Of a stretch of DNA of 39,756 nt, positions 33,389 through 39,756 are shown piece by piece (the stretch's first letter is position 1; each line of letters starts with the position of its first letter). Position numbers and translations under genes: made by a program. Where the stretch lies: NCBI GenBank assembly GCA_001580565.1, contig LRBF01000231.1:1-39756 (forward strand), in the 5' to 3' direction. This stretch comes from Caballeronia megalochromosomata (lineage in GTDB: Bacteria > Pseudomonadota > Gammaproteobacteria > Burkholderiales > Burkholderiaceae). The notes beneath the pieces were generated by a model. The model did no database searches, was not told the DNA's origin, and was given only the letters and a program-made list of their open reading frames with translations.

Positions 33389-33421
33389 GCGCCGCCCGTT
33401 GTCGGGGCGGCGCTTTTTTTA
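33389..33421 (+). terminator. Intrinsic terminator after the TIGR03118-like gene
   Basis: GCGCCGCCC-GTTGTCG-GGGCGGCGC is a perfect 9-bp stem with a 7-base loop, followed by eight T residues. It lies 80 bases after the stop codon. Confidence 0.93.
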
Positions 33422-33501
33422 TCGCCGATGCGAGACGCGCCCGGCGAGCGCGGACCGAAAGCGCGGCTTGCTAGAATGCGCGCTTCAACTCCGCTCATCC
33501 G

Positions 33502-34206
33502 ATGGACCTCGAAACCCTCCTCTTCTCCCAAGGCTTCGGGTCGCGCCGCCAGTGCCGCGGCATCGTGGCCGAAGGCCGCGTGCGCATCGCGGGCGTCGTG
33601 CGCGACGATCCGCACGCCGATCTTGCCGTCCCGCCCGGTTTCGAATTCGAAGTCGACGATCATCTCTGGCCGTATCGCGAGAAGGCGTACATCGCGCTGA
33701 ACAAGCCGGCGGGCTACGAATGCTCGCGCGATCCGCAGCATCATCTGAGTGTGTTTCATCTGCTGCCGCCGCAGCTCGTCGAGCGCGGCGTGCAGGCGGT
33801 CGGCCGGCTCGATCAGGACACCACAGGCCTGCTGCTTCTCTCCGATGACGGCGCTTTCGTTCACGCGTTCACGTCGCCGAAGCGCAAGGTACCGAAGGTC
33901 TATCTCGCGACCGTGCGGCATCCGCTCGATGGCGAACAACTCGCGAAGCTGCGCGAAGGCGTGCTGCTGCACGGCGAGTCGAAGCCGAGCGCCGCGCTCG
34001 CAGCCGAACAGCGCGACGATCGGCTGCTCGAACTCACCGTGCTCGAAGGCAAATATCATCAGGTCAAGCGCATGGTCGCGGCCGCCGGGAACCGCGTGGA
34101 GAAACTGCATCGCGAACGGGTCGGCGGTTATGCTTTGCCTGGCACGCTTGCCGAAGGCGCGTGGCGCTGGCTCGATGAAGCCGATCTCGCCGCCCTGCGC
34201 CAGTAG
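33502..34206 (+). CDS. rsuA: 16S rRNA pseudouridine synthase, RsuA-like
   Basis: A 234-residue protein of the RsuA family. Residues 1-60 form an S4 RNA-binding domain (MDLETLLFSQGFGSRRQCRGIV), and the catalytic aspartate is D104 in GRLDQDTTGLLLLS. KYHQVKRMVAAAGN is a later family motif. RsuA makes pseudouridine 516 in 16S rRNA; related RluE/RluB subfamilies modify 23S rRNA, so the exact site is inferred. Length is normal. The downstream esterase starts about 50 bases later and may share the transcript. Confidence 0.9.
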   Translation: MDLETLLFSQGFGSRRQCRGIVAEGRVRIAGVVRDDPHADLAVPPGFEFEVDDHLWPYREKAYIALNKPAGYECSRDPQHHLSVFHLLPPQLVERGVQAVGRLDQDTTGLLLLSDDGAFVHAFTSPKRKVPKVYLATVRHPLDGEQLAKLREGVLLHGESKPSAALAAEQRDDRLLELTVLEGKYHQVKRMVAAAGNRVEKLHRERVGGYALPGTLAEGAWRWLDEADLAALRQ

Positions 34207-34258
34207 TCGGGCAAGGCGCCGTAGCCGTTGTTCGATCACTTCGAAGGTCGAGGACATC

Positions 34259-35098
34259 ATGCCCATCCCGGCGAGACGGCGGTTCGTTTCTCTGACACTC
34301 GCCGCGTGCGCCGCCGGCCTCGTCGGCGCGCGGGCCCGCGCGCAGAACGACGAGCGAGCCGATGGCCTCGCCTACGGCGCCGCGCCGCGCCAGAAGCTCG
34401 ACGTATATGCGCTAGAGCGCCGAACGGACGGCGCGCGGCCCGTCGTCGTGTATTTCTACGGCGGGAGCTGGCAAGGCGGCCAGCGCGCGGACGCCCGTGG
34501 CGTCGCGCAGGCGCTCGCACAGCGCGGCATCGTGGCGATCGCGCCGGACTACCGCGTGTATCCCGAGACCATCTTTCCCGGCTTCATCGACGACGCCGCG
34601 GCCGCCGTGCGCTGGACGCGCGACCATGCGCGCGAGTTCGGCGGCGATCCCGGCCGGATCCTCGTGATGGGACATTCCGCCGGCGCGCACATCGCGGCGA
34701 TGCTCGCGACCGATCCGCGCTATCTCGCGGCGCACGGCATGTCGAAGGCGGAACTGCACGGGATGATCGGGCTCGCCGGCCCGTACGCGGTGATCCCGCC
34801 ACGCGAACCGCACATGGCGGACATCTTCCCGCCCGCGCTGCGCGGACAGACGCTGCCGATCGATTTCGTCTCCGGCCACGAACCGCCGATGCTGCTCGCC
34901 ACCGGCTCGGCCGATACCGTCGTCGATCCGGCCAACAGCGTGCGATTCGCCGAGGCGTTGCGCGCGCACGACGATGCCGTCGAGCTGAAAACCTACGCAG
35001 GCTATGGACACGGCGAGATCGTCGAGGCGATTTCGTCGGGTCAGCGCGCGGGCTCGCCGGTCTTCACTGACGTCCTCGCCTTCATCGACGCTCATTGA
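34259..35098 (+). CDS. Alpha/beta hydrolase (esterase), Tat-exported
   Basis: A 279-residue hydrolase with a Tat-type signal: ARRRFVSLTLAACAAG near the start and cleavage after ARA at about residue 28. The body has YFYGGSWQGG (oxyanion hole, HGG-like with Tyr), the nucleophile elbow GHSAG at 138-142 (S140), a late Asp in GSADTVVD and His in GYGHGEIVE. It resembles carboxylesterase/BD-FAE family proteins. Substrate unknown. GAGGA lies 4 bases before the chosen ATG; the longer open frame upstream is rsuA in another frame. Confidence 0.88.
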   Translation: MPIPARRRFVSLTLAACAAGLVGARARAQNDERADGLAYGAAPRQKLDVYALERRTDGARPVVVYFYGGSWQGGQRADARGVAQALAQRGIVAIAPDYRVYPETIFPGFIDDAAAAVRWTRDHAREFGGDPGRILVMGHSAGAHIAAMLATDPRYLAAHGMSKAELHGMIGLAGPYAVIPPREPHMADIFPPALRGQTLPIDFVSGHEPPMLLATGSADTVVDPANSVRFAEALRAHDDAVELKTYAGYGHGEIVEAISSGQRAGSPVFTDVLAFIDAH

Positions 35099-35221
35099 GC
35101 ATGCAAATCGGTAAAAGCCCTTAAAGCCGGCCGCTGCGGCGCAGCATGCCTTCCGCGATCCGCACTCATATACTTATCTTACGGATACCAAAAATGACTA
35201 TCAAAAAAGCAGGAGGGCATC

Positions 35222-35398
35222 ATGGTCTCCCACTTGACCGTCGCGCTCGTTGCGTTCGTCGCGCTTAGCGCTGTCCTCATTGGGGTATTGGCAGTCGTCA
35301 TGCACATGCGCCACAAGTATTCGCCGAACCTCATCGGCGCATTGATCGGCGCGCTCCTGTGCTTTGTCCTGCTGGAAACGATCCCTGCGCTGATCTAG
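35222..35398 (+). CDS. Small two-helix membrane protein, 58 residues
   Basis: A 58-codon frame with a very good ribosome binding site, AGGAGG at 35211-35216, five bases before the ATG. The protein is hydrophobic: helix one about 5-26 (LTVALVAFVALSAVLIGVLA), a short MHMRHKYSP loop with basic residues, and helix two about 37-57 (LIGALIGALLCFVLLETIPA). I do not recognise the family. Its stop overlaps the convergent SDR gene by four bases. The upstream 120 bases are AT-richer and probably hold its own promoter, which I cannot place. Confidence 0.75.
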   Translation: MVSHLTVALVAFVALSAVLIGVLAVVMHMRHKYSPNLIGALIGALLCFVLLETIPALI

Positions 35399-36408
35399 CG
35401 CCGCGCGTTCGCCCTCAGGAAATCGTCCACCGTCGGATGGCGCAGCACATAGCCCAGTTCGCGCTTCAGGCGCGCATTGGAGAGCCGTCGCGATTCGCGC
35501 ATGAACGAGAGCGTGACCGGCTCCAGACGCGCTTCGGCTTCACGCCGCGAAATGCGCGGCACGCGCGACAGGCCGTACGCATCGGCCACGCGGTCGAAGT
35601 AGTCCGCCATGCGCAGGTCCGTGTCGTCCGAAGCGTTGATCGCGCGCTGCGGCCGTCCGCGCGCGAGCGCGCGCACGAGGATCGCCGCGAGGTCGTCGGC
35701 GTGGATGTGATTCGTGTAGACGTCGTCGGATTCGATGAGCGCGGGCATGCCCTTTTCGATGCGCGCAACCGGCAGGCGACTGGCCGCGTAGATGCCCGGA
35801 ATGCGCGCGATCGACACCCGCCAGCCGCTTCGTACGCCCGCCGCGCGCAGTTGCTGCTCCGCCGACACGCGCCGCCGCGCGCGCTCGTTTTCCGGCCGCG
35901 TGGGACGTGTTTCGTCGATCCATGCGCCGGCGCAGTCGCCGTAGACGCCCGTCGTGCTCGCATAGACGAAGCGCGTGCCCGGAGCGCTGCGGCGCTTCGT
36001 GGCCGCGCGAAGGCCGTCGGGTACAATGAAAGACGTTTTTCCGGCCCGATCCGGATGCAGCCAGTGGCTCCTCGCGCCGCGCGCCACCGAGCGGCGCGTG
36101 CGGCGCAGCGCGGCAATCAGCGCGCGCGTGCGGCGATCCGCATCGCCGTCACGCTGCGGCGGCGCAAGATGCAGCACGTTGCGCGCGAGGCCCGCTAGTC
36201 TCGCGAGGCTAGCGCGCAGATCGAGATCGCCGGAAATAGGCGTCGCGCCGGCCGCGCGCAGTTCGCCTGCGCGCTCGGGACGATGCGTGAGTGCGATGAC
36301 GCGAGGCGCGCCAGCGCGCGCATGCAGAAGCGGCAGCGCGCGCATGCCGACATCGCCGCATCCGACGATCAGGACCCGCGCGCGGCGAAGGTTTCGAGTG
36401 GCGATCAT
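35395..36408 (-). CDS. NAD-dependent epimerase/dehydratase-type SDR protein
   Basis: A 337-residue extended short-chain dehydrogenase-like protein. The dinucleotide-binding loop is GCGDVG at residues 16-21, and RFVYASTTGVYGDCAG corresponds to the catalytic Ser/Tyr region, although the Tyr-x-x-x-Lys motif is not complete here because no Lys follows the Tyr at the usual spacing. It resembles the YeeZ group of sugar-epimerase-like proteins, whose substrate is unknown. It is Arg- and Ala-rich. It has no operon partner; its 3' end overlaps a small convergent gene by four bases. Confidence 0.83.
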   Translation of the reverse strand: MIATRNLRRARVLIVGCGDVGMRALPLLHARAGAPRVIALTHRPERAGELRAAGATPISGDLDLRASLARLAGLARNVLHLAPPQRDGDADRRTRALIAALRRTRRSVARGARSHWLHPDRAGKTSFIVPDGLRAATKRRSAPGTRFVYASTTGVYGDCAGAWIDETRPTRPENERARRRVSAEQQLRAAGVRSGWRVSIARIPGIYAASRLPVARIEKGMPALIESDDVYTNHIHADDLAAILVRALARGRPQRAINASDDTDLRMADYFDRVADAYGLSRVPRISRREAEARLEPVTLSFMRESRRLSNARLKRELGYVLRHPTVDDFLRANARR

Positions 36409-36495
36409 CCGGGCATTCTATCCGTCGCCTGAAACCCGCGTGCGGCGTCGCAAAAAGACGAACGAGACAACTCCACACATCGCAGAAATCGATCT

Positions 36496-37527
36496 ATGGC
36501 TTTCAACGTAACGCTCCGGCAAAGCGGCCGGCAGTTTCAAGTAGAACCCGACGAACCGGTCCTGACCGCCGCGCTGCGCCAGGGCATCGGCCTGCCGTAC
36601 GGCTGCAAGAACGGCGCGTGCGGCTCCTGCAAGGGCGCCGTCGTGAGCGGTGAAGTCGAGCAGGCGCCGCATTCGTCGTCGGCTTTGTCGAACGACGAAA
36701 AAACGCGCGGCCTGGCCCTCTTCTGCTGCGCGACCGCACAGACCGATCTCGAAATCGACGTGCGCGAAGTCGCGGGCGTCGGCGACGTGCAGGTGAAGAA
36801 GCTGCCGTGCCGCGTGAACGCGCTCGAACGCAAGGCTGACGACGTCATCGCGCTCAAGCTGCAACTGCCCGCCAACGAGCGCCTGCAGTACTACGCGGGC
36901 CAGTACATCGAATTCATCCTGAAGGACGGCAAGCGCCGCAGCTACTCGATGGCGAGTCCGCCGCACCACGAAGGGCCGCTCGAACTGCACATCCGCCACA
37001 TGCCGGGCGGCACCTTCACGGATCACGTGTTCGGCGCGATGAAGGAGCGCGACATCCTGCGCTTCGAAGGCCCACTCGGCACGTTCTTCCTGCGCGACGA
37101 GTCCGAGAAACCGATCGTCCTGCTGGCGTCGGGCACGGGCTTCGCGCCGATCAAGGCGATCATCGAGCATGCGGTGTTCAAGAACCTGAACCGCCCGATG
37201 ACGCTCTACTGGGGCGGCCGCCGCAAGAAGGATCTCTACATGATGGAGCTCGCCGCGCAATGGGCGAAGGACGTGCCGAACTTCAAGTTCGTGCCCGTGC
37301 TCTCCGAGCCCGACGCGGACGATGCCTGGACGGGGCGCACGGGCTTCGTTCATCGTGCTGTCATCGAAGATCTGCCAGACTTGAGCGCCTATCAGGTGTA
37401 CGCATGCGGCGCGCCCGTGATGGTGGAATCCGCACAGCGCGATTTCACGCAGCATCATCGCCTGCCGGAGGACGAGTTCTACGCGGATTCGTTCACCAGC
37501 GCGGCGGATCTCGCGCATCCGGTCTGA
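36496..37527 (+). CDS. 2Fe-2S ferredoxin / FAD-NAD(P)H reductase fusion (CDP-6-deoxyglucoseen reductase-like)
   Basis: A 343-residue electron-transfer protein. Residues 1-90 form a plant-type 2Fe-2S ferredoxin with cysteines C37, C42, C45 and C77 (YGCKNGACGSCKG, then LFCCAT). A FAD domain (RRSYSMASPP) and an NAD(P)H domain (LLASGTGFAPIKAI) follow. This is the layout of phenol/toluate reductases and of proteins called CDP-6-deoxy-delta-3,4-glucoseen reductase in Burkholderia. The name is a general annotation; the real partner is unknown. It stands 276 bases upstream of the argD-like gene with its own promoter and terminator in between. Confidence 0.9.
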   Translation: MAFNVTLRQSGRQFQVEPDEPVLTAALRQGIGLPYGCKNGACGSCKGAVVSGEVEQAPHSSSALSNDEKTRGLALFCCATAQTDLEIDVREVAGVGDVQVKKLPCRVNALERKADDVIALKLQLPANERLQYYAGQYIEFILKDGKRRSYSMASPPHHEGPLELHIRHMPGGTFTDHVFGAMKERDILRFEGPLGTFFLRDESEKPIVLLASGTGFAPIKAIIEHAVFKNLNRPMTLYWGGRRKKDLYMMELAAQWAKDVPNFKFVPVLSEPDADDAWTGRTGFVHRAVIEDLPDLSAYQVYACGAPVMVESAQRDFTQHHRLPEDEFYADSFTSAADLAHPV

Positions 37528-37571
37528 ATCCGCATGAAGCCTGCACGCCGACAAAAAATCCGCGTGCACGG

Positions 37572-37601
37572 TTTACAGGCGGCAACCGCTTAACGTATCC
37601 T
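37572..37601 (+). promoter_or_regulatory. Candidate promoter of the argD-like leader
   Basis: TTTACA (37572-37577), an 18-base spacer and TATCCT (37596-37601) form a fair sigma70 promoter. Transcription would begin near 37608, which is the ATG of the Arg-rich leader frame. The leader message would then be leaderless or have a very short 5' end. I see no other promoter closer to the argD-like gene. Confidence 0.5.
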
Positions 37602-37607
37602 TCGCGA

Positions 37608-37658
37608 ATGATCAAAATCCTGAACGCACTTCGACGTCGCCGCTCGCCGCTTCCCTAG
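37608..37658 (+). CDS. Putative Arg-rich leader peptide of the argD-like gene
   Basis: A 16-codon frame with sequence MIKILNALRRRRSPLP. It has four Arg codons in a row (CGA CGT CGC CGC, 37632-37643) and ends in TAG. It lies between a candidate promoter and an intrinsic terminator upstream of an acetylornithine transaminase gene. In his, leu and thr operons such peptides stall the ribosome when the amino acid is short. No Shine-Dalgarno is seen, and the promoter places the start of RNA near its ATG. Translation is therefore a hypothesis, although the position and codon content are striking. Confidence 0.5.
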   Translation: MIKILNALRRRRSPLP

Positions 37659-37754
37659 GGATGCCGCTGGCTCGTCATGCATTTGCGCTCACGGTTCGGT
37701 TTGTTCGAAGCGTACGAAATGAAGCCACGGAATTCCGTGGCTTTTGTTTTTTTC
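37624..37754 (+). promoter_or_regulatory. Putative arginine attenuator (alternative RNA helices)
   Basis: Three pairings were found by eye. (a) ACG(CA)CUUCGA at 37624-37634, overlapping the first Arg codon, with UCGAAGCGU at 37705-37713. (b) CCG(C)UGGCU at 37664-37672 with AGCCACGG at 37723-37730, eight pairs with one bulge. (c) The terminator stem at 37722-37743. Helix b uses the 5' arm of c, and b crosses a, so a and c would go together and b would be the antiterminator. A ribosome stalled on the Arg codons would open a and favour b, giving read-through. Energies were not computed. Confidence 0.45.
37722..37754 (+). terminator. Intrinsic terminator before the argD-like gene
   Basis: AAGCCACGG-AATT-CCGTGGCTT is a perfect stem of nine pairs with a 4-base loop, followed by TTGTTTTTTT. 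It lies 195 bases after the reductase stop codon and about 50 bases before the argD-like ATG. It could end the reductase transcript or act as the conditional terminator of the Arg leader. Confidence 0.9.
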
Positions 37755-37803
37755 GCGCCGTTCTCTTCTTTCTCTCGCACTAGCTTTCGTGGAGCCCGCT
37801 GTC

Positions 37804-38988
37804 ATGAATTTCAATGAGTACCCCGTTGATTCGCTGATGTACATCACGAACCGTCCCGAGATCGTGTTCACGCACGGCAAAGGTTCCTGGCTCTACGACA
37901 ACACGGGCAAGCGCTATCTCGACTTCATCCAGGGCTGGGCCGTCAACTCGCTCGGCCACTGCAACGAAGGCATGATCGAGGCGATGGAAAAGCAGGCGCG
38001 CACGCTGATCAATCCGTCGCCAGCGTTCTACAACGGGCCGATGGCGCAGCTCGCGGGCCTGCTCACCGCGAACAGCTGCTTCGACAAGGTGTTCTTCGCG
38101 AACAGCGGCGCCGAAGCGAACGAAGGCGCGATCAAGCTCGCGCGCAAGTGGGGCAGGAAGTTCAAGAACGGCGCGTTCGAGATCATCACGTTCGATCACA
38201 GCTTCCACGGCCGCACGATCGCGACGATGTCCGCGAGCGGCAAGGCCGGCTGGGACACGATCTACGCGCCGCAAGTGCCGGGCTTTCCGAAAGCCGATCT
38301 GAACGATATCGCATCGGTCGAGAAGCTCATCACCGAGAAGACGGTCGGCGTGATGCTCGAACCGATCCAGGGCGAAGGCGGCGTGATTCCCGCGACGCGC
38401 GAGTTCATGCAGCAACTGCGCGAGTTGACGAAGAAGCACAACATCCTTTTGATCGTCGATGAAGTGCAAAGCGGTTGCGGCCGCGCGGGGACGTTGTTCG
38501 CGTACGAGCTGTCGGGCATCGAGCCGGACATCATGACGCTCGGCAAGGGTATCGGCGGCGGCGTGCCGCTCGCGGCGCTGCTGTCGAAGGCCGACGTCGC
38601 GTGCTTCGAAGCGGGCGATCAGGGCGGCACGTATAACGGCAATCCGCTGATGTCGGCGGTGGGTTACTCGGTGATTTCGCAACTCGTCGCACCGGGCTTC
38701 CTCGAAGGCGTGCGCGAGACCGGCGAATATCTGAAACAGGAACTGCTGAAGCTGTCGGAGGAGCGCGGCTTCAAGGGTGAGCGCGGCGAAGGCCTCTTGC
38801 GCGCGTTGCTGCTCGACAGCGACAAGGGTCCGCAGATCGTCGAGAAAGCGCGCCTGATGCAGCCCGACGGCCTGCTGCTGAACGCCGCGCGTCCGAACCT
38901 GCTGCGCTTCATGCCGGCGCTCAACGTGACGAAGAGCGAGATCGACCAGATGATGGCGATGCTGCGCTCGGTGCTCGATTCGCTGTGA
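37804..38988 (+). CDS. argD: Acetylornithine transaminase (ArgD-like), class III PLP enzyme
   Basis: A 394-residue class III aminotransferase. Family markers are SGAEANEGAIKLARKW at 101-116, DHSFHGRTIATMSASG (131-146), the PLP-ring-binding D219-E220 in IVDEVQSGCGR, and the Schiff-base lysine K248 in LGKGIGGGVPLAAL. It should transaminate N-acetylornithine in arginine synthesis. Succinylornithine or ornithine activity cannot be excluded by eye. ATG at 37804 is preferred, with GGAG at 37791-37794. The GNAT gene overlaps its stop by four bases. The Arg-rich leader upstream, if real, supports the role in arginine synthesis. Confidence 0.9.
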   Translation: MNFNEYPVDSLMYITNRPEIVFTHGKGSWLYDNTGKRYLDFIQGWAVNSLGHCNEGMIEAMEKQARTLINPSPAFYNGPMAQLAGLLTANSCFDKVFFANSGAEANEGAIKLARKWGRKFKNGAFEIITFDHSFHGRTIATMSASGKAGWDTIYAPQVPGFPKADLNDIASVEKLITEKTVGVMLEPIQGEGGVIPATREFMQQLRELTKKHNILLIVDEVQSGCGRAGTLFAYELSGIEPDIMTLGKGIGGGVPLAALLSKADVACFEAGDQGGTYNGNPLMSAVGYSVISQLVAPGFLEGVRETGEYLKQELLKLSEERGFKGERGEGLLRALLLDSDKGPQIVEKARLMQPDGLLLNAARPNLLRFMPALNVTKSEIDQMMAMLRSVLDSL

Positions 38989-39407
38989 TCATCCGTACGT
39001 TCGAGGCAGGCGATCGCGATGCCGTGATCGCCCTGTGGCGCGATGTGTTTCCGGAGTACGCGGATGCATCGCGGCCGCAGCGCGATCCGGCTTTGTCGAT
39101 CGCCAACAAGATGAAGACGCAGCCGGAGCTGTTTTTCGTGGGTTTGGTGGATGGTCGCGTGATCGGCACGGTGATGGCCGGTTACGACGGACATCGGGGA
39201 TGGGTGTATTCGTTGGCCGTCGCGCCGTCGCTTCGTGGACGCGGGTTTGGCAGCGCGTTGATGATGCACGCGGAAGCTGCGTTGGCGAAGCTTGGGTGTC
39301 CGAAGGTGAATCTGCAGATTCTCTCCGCCAAGACTGCGCTGCGCGGGTTTTACGAGAAGCTTGGGTATCGGATGGATGAAGTCGTGAGTCTTGGGAAGCG
39401 GCTTTGA
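38985..39407 (+). CDS. GNAT family N-acetyltransferase (YpeA-like)
   Basis: A 140-residue acetyltransferase. VYSLAVAPSLRGRGFGSALMMHAEAAL contains the acetyl-CoA pyrophosphate loop RGRGFG (motif A), and NLQILSAKTALRGFYEKLGYR is the C-terminal family segment (shown in part as FYEKLGYR). It starts with GTG inside the argD-like stop (GTGA overlap), so translation is coupled. Substrate unknown. I recall YpeA-like proteins with similar sequence. A role in modifying an amino acid or polyamine linked to arginine is only a guess from position. Confidence 0.9.
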   Translation: MIIRTFEAGDRDAVIALWRDVFPEYADASRPQRDPALSIANKMKTQPELFFVGLVDGRVIGTVMAGYDGHRGWVYSLAVAPSLRGRGFGSALMMHAEAALAKLGCPKVNLQILSAKTALRGFYEKLGYRMDEVVSLGKRL

Positions 39408-39442
39408 ATGGCGTTCGTTGTTTGTTTGGGTCGGCTTGGGTT

Positions 39443-39756
39443 GTCGCTGGATCCCGTGTTCGCGTCGGTCTATTAGCACTGCCCCTGTGCGGGGCGGCAG
39501 TCACTTTCTTTGCTGCTGCAAAGAAAGTAACCAAAGAAACAGCTTGTCCCAGCCTAAGCACTTCATGCCGGCCGCGGCACAGGCGATTGACCTAATGGCC
39601 CGGCAGTAGAGAGTGCCCTCACAAAACTCACCGGGCTTGGATCGCGCACGGTCCGTCATATCGCGCCACACACGTGGCTGGTTCAGCACGAAATGGCTCC
39701 AGCCCGCTACGCGGCCGATGGGTCAATCGGGTTCGCGTGTGCTTCTGCGCTTCTCC
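39443..39756. repeat. Dispersed ~235-bp repeat, right copy (inverted)
   Basis: The reverse complement of this stretch follows the left copy at 1-235 with scattered substitutions, from the shared inner end (CGCTGGATCCCGTGTTCG at 39443) to the CGCGCCACAC region near 39662-39671. It has the same nested hairpins: GCCCC-TGTGC-GGGGC and ACTTTCTTTGC-TGCT-GCAAAGAAAGT. Beyond about 39680 similarity to the left copy cannot be checked, because the left copy is cut by the window edge. No gene is seen here. Confidence 0.78.

Overview
The window is about 39.8 kb of GC-rich DNA with dense, tightly packed genes. It looks like the chromosome of a Burkholderiaceae bacterium, most like Caballeronia, Paraburkholderia or Burkholderia. 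The reasons are the base composition, a DUF2486-type gene beside holC and pepA, the zapBA-6S RNA-EVE gene order, the cysI-DUF934-cysH-cysD-cysN-cobA sulfate operon, and a dispersed repeat that lies at both ends. The genus is an inference from gene order and protein character; no search was run.

Layout. (1) Positions 245-6640, minus strand: a vitamin B12 salvage operon behind a cobalamin riboswitch. It holds a TonB-dependent receptor (btuB), an ABC permease and ATPase (btuC, btuD) and the nucleotide-loop genes cobT, cobS and cobC. (2) 6940-10177: a ZapB-like coiled-coil gene and zapA, 6S RNA, an EVE protein, a SIMPL protein and lgt. (3) 10214-12956: a LysR regulator divergent from ilvD. (4) 13061-14517: an AT-richer insert with a lone PD-(D/E)xK protein resembling the N-terminal part of type I restriction subunit R. 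(5) 14640-19458: DUF2486 gene, holC, pepA, and divergent lptF-lptG. (6) 19481-20618: a small CbiX-type chelatase and a MazE/PIN toxin-antitoxin pair. (7) 20684-28000: the assimilatory sulfate reduction operon through APS (cysI, DUF934, cysH, cysD, cysN, cobA) divergent from a CysB-type regulator. (8) 28056-30400: an orphan amino-acid-type ABC binding protein, tRNA-Leu(CAA) and an AT-richer patch with small membrane-protein genes. (9) 30399-35398: a zinc-ribbon, Ala/Pro-rich membrane protein, a TIGR03118-like lipoprotein, an rsuA-like pseudouridine synthase, a Tat-exported esterase and a small membrane protein. (10) 35395-39407: an SDR protein, a ferredoxin-reductase fusion, an acetylornithine transaminase (argD-like) and a GNAT enzyme.

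Metabolic links: cobA makes precorrin-2, the shared precursor of siroheme (cofactor of CysI) and of corrinoids, and the CbiX-type chelatase acts on the next intermediate. Its place in the sulfate operon therefore makes sense. CysH has the Cys pairs of an APS reductase and no cysC is present, so the pathway probably goes directly from APS to sulfite.

The most interesting observation is the leader of the argD-like gene. It has a sigma70-like promoter, a 16-codon open frame with four Arg codons in a row, an intrinsic terminator, and two hand-found alternative helices arranged as a ribosome-mediated attenuator would need. This would be arginine-sensing attenuation in a proteobacterium, which I do not know as an established system. 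Other points of interest are the inverted ~235-bp repeats bracketing the window, the lone restriction-like gene, a toxin-antitoxin operator that abuts its start codon, and several small membrane-protein genes that automatic annotation can easily miss.
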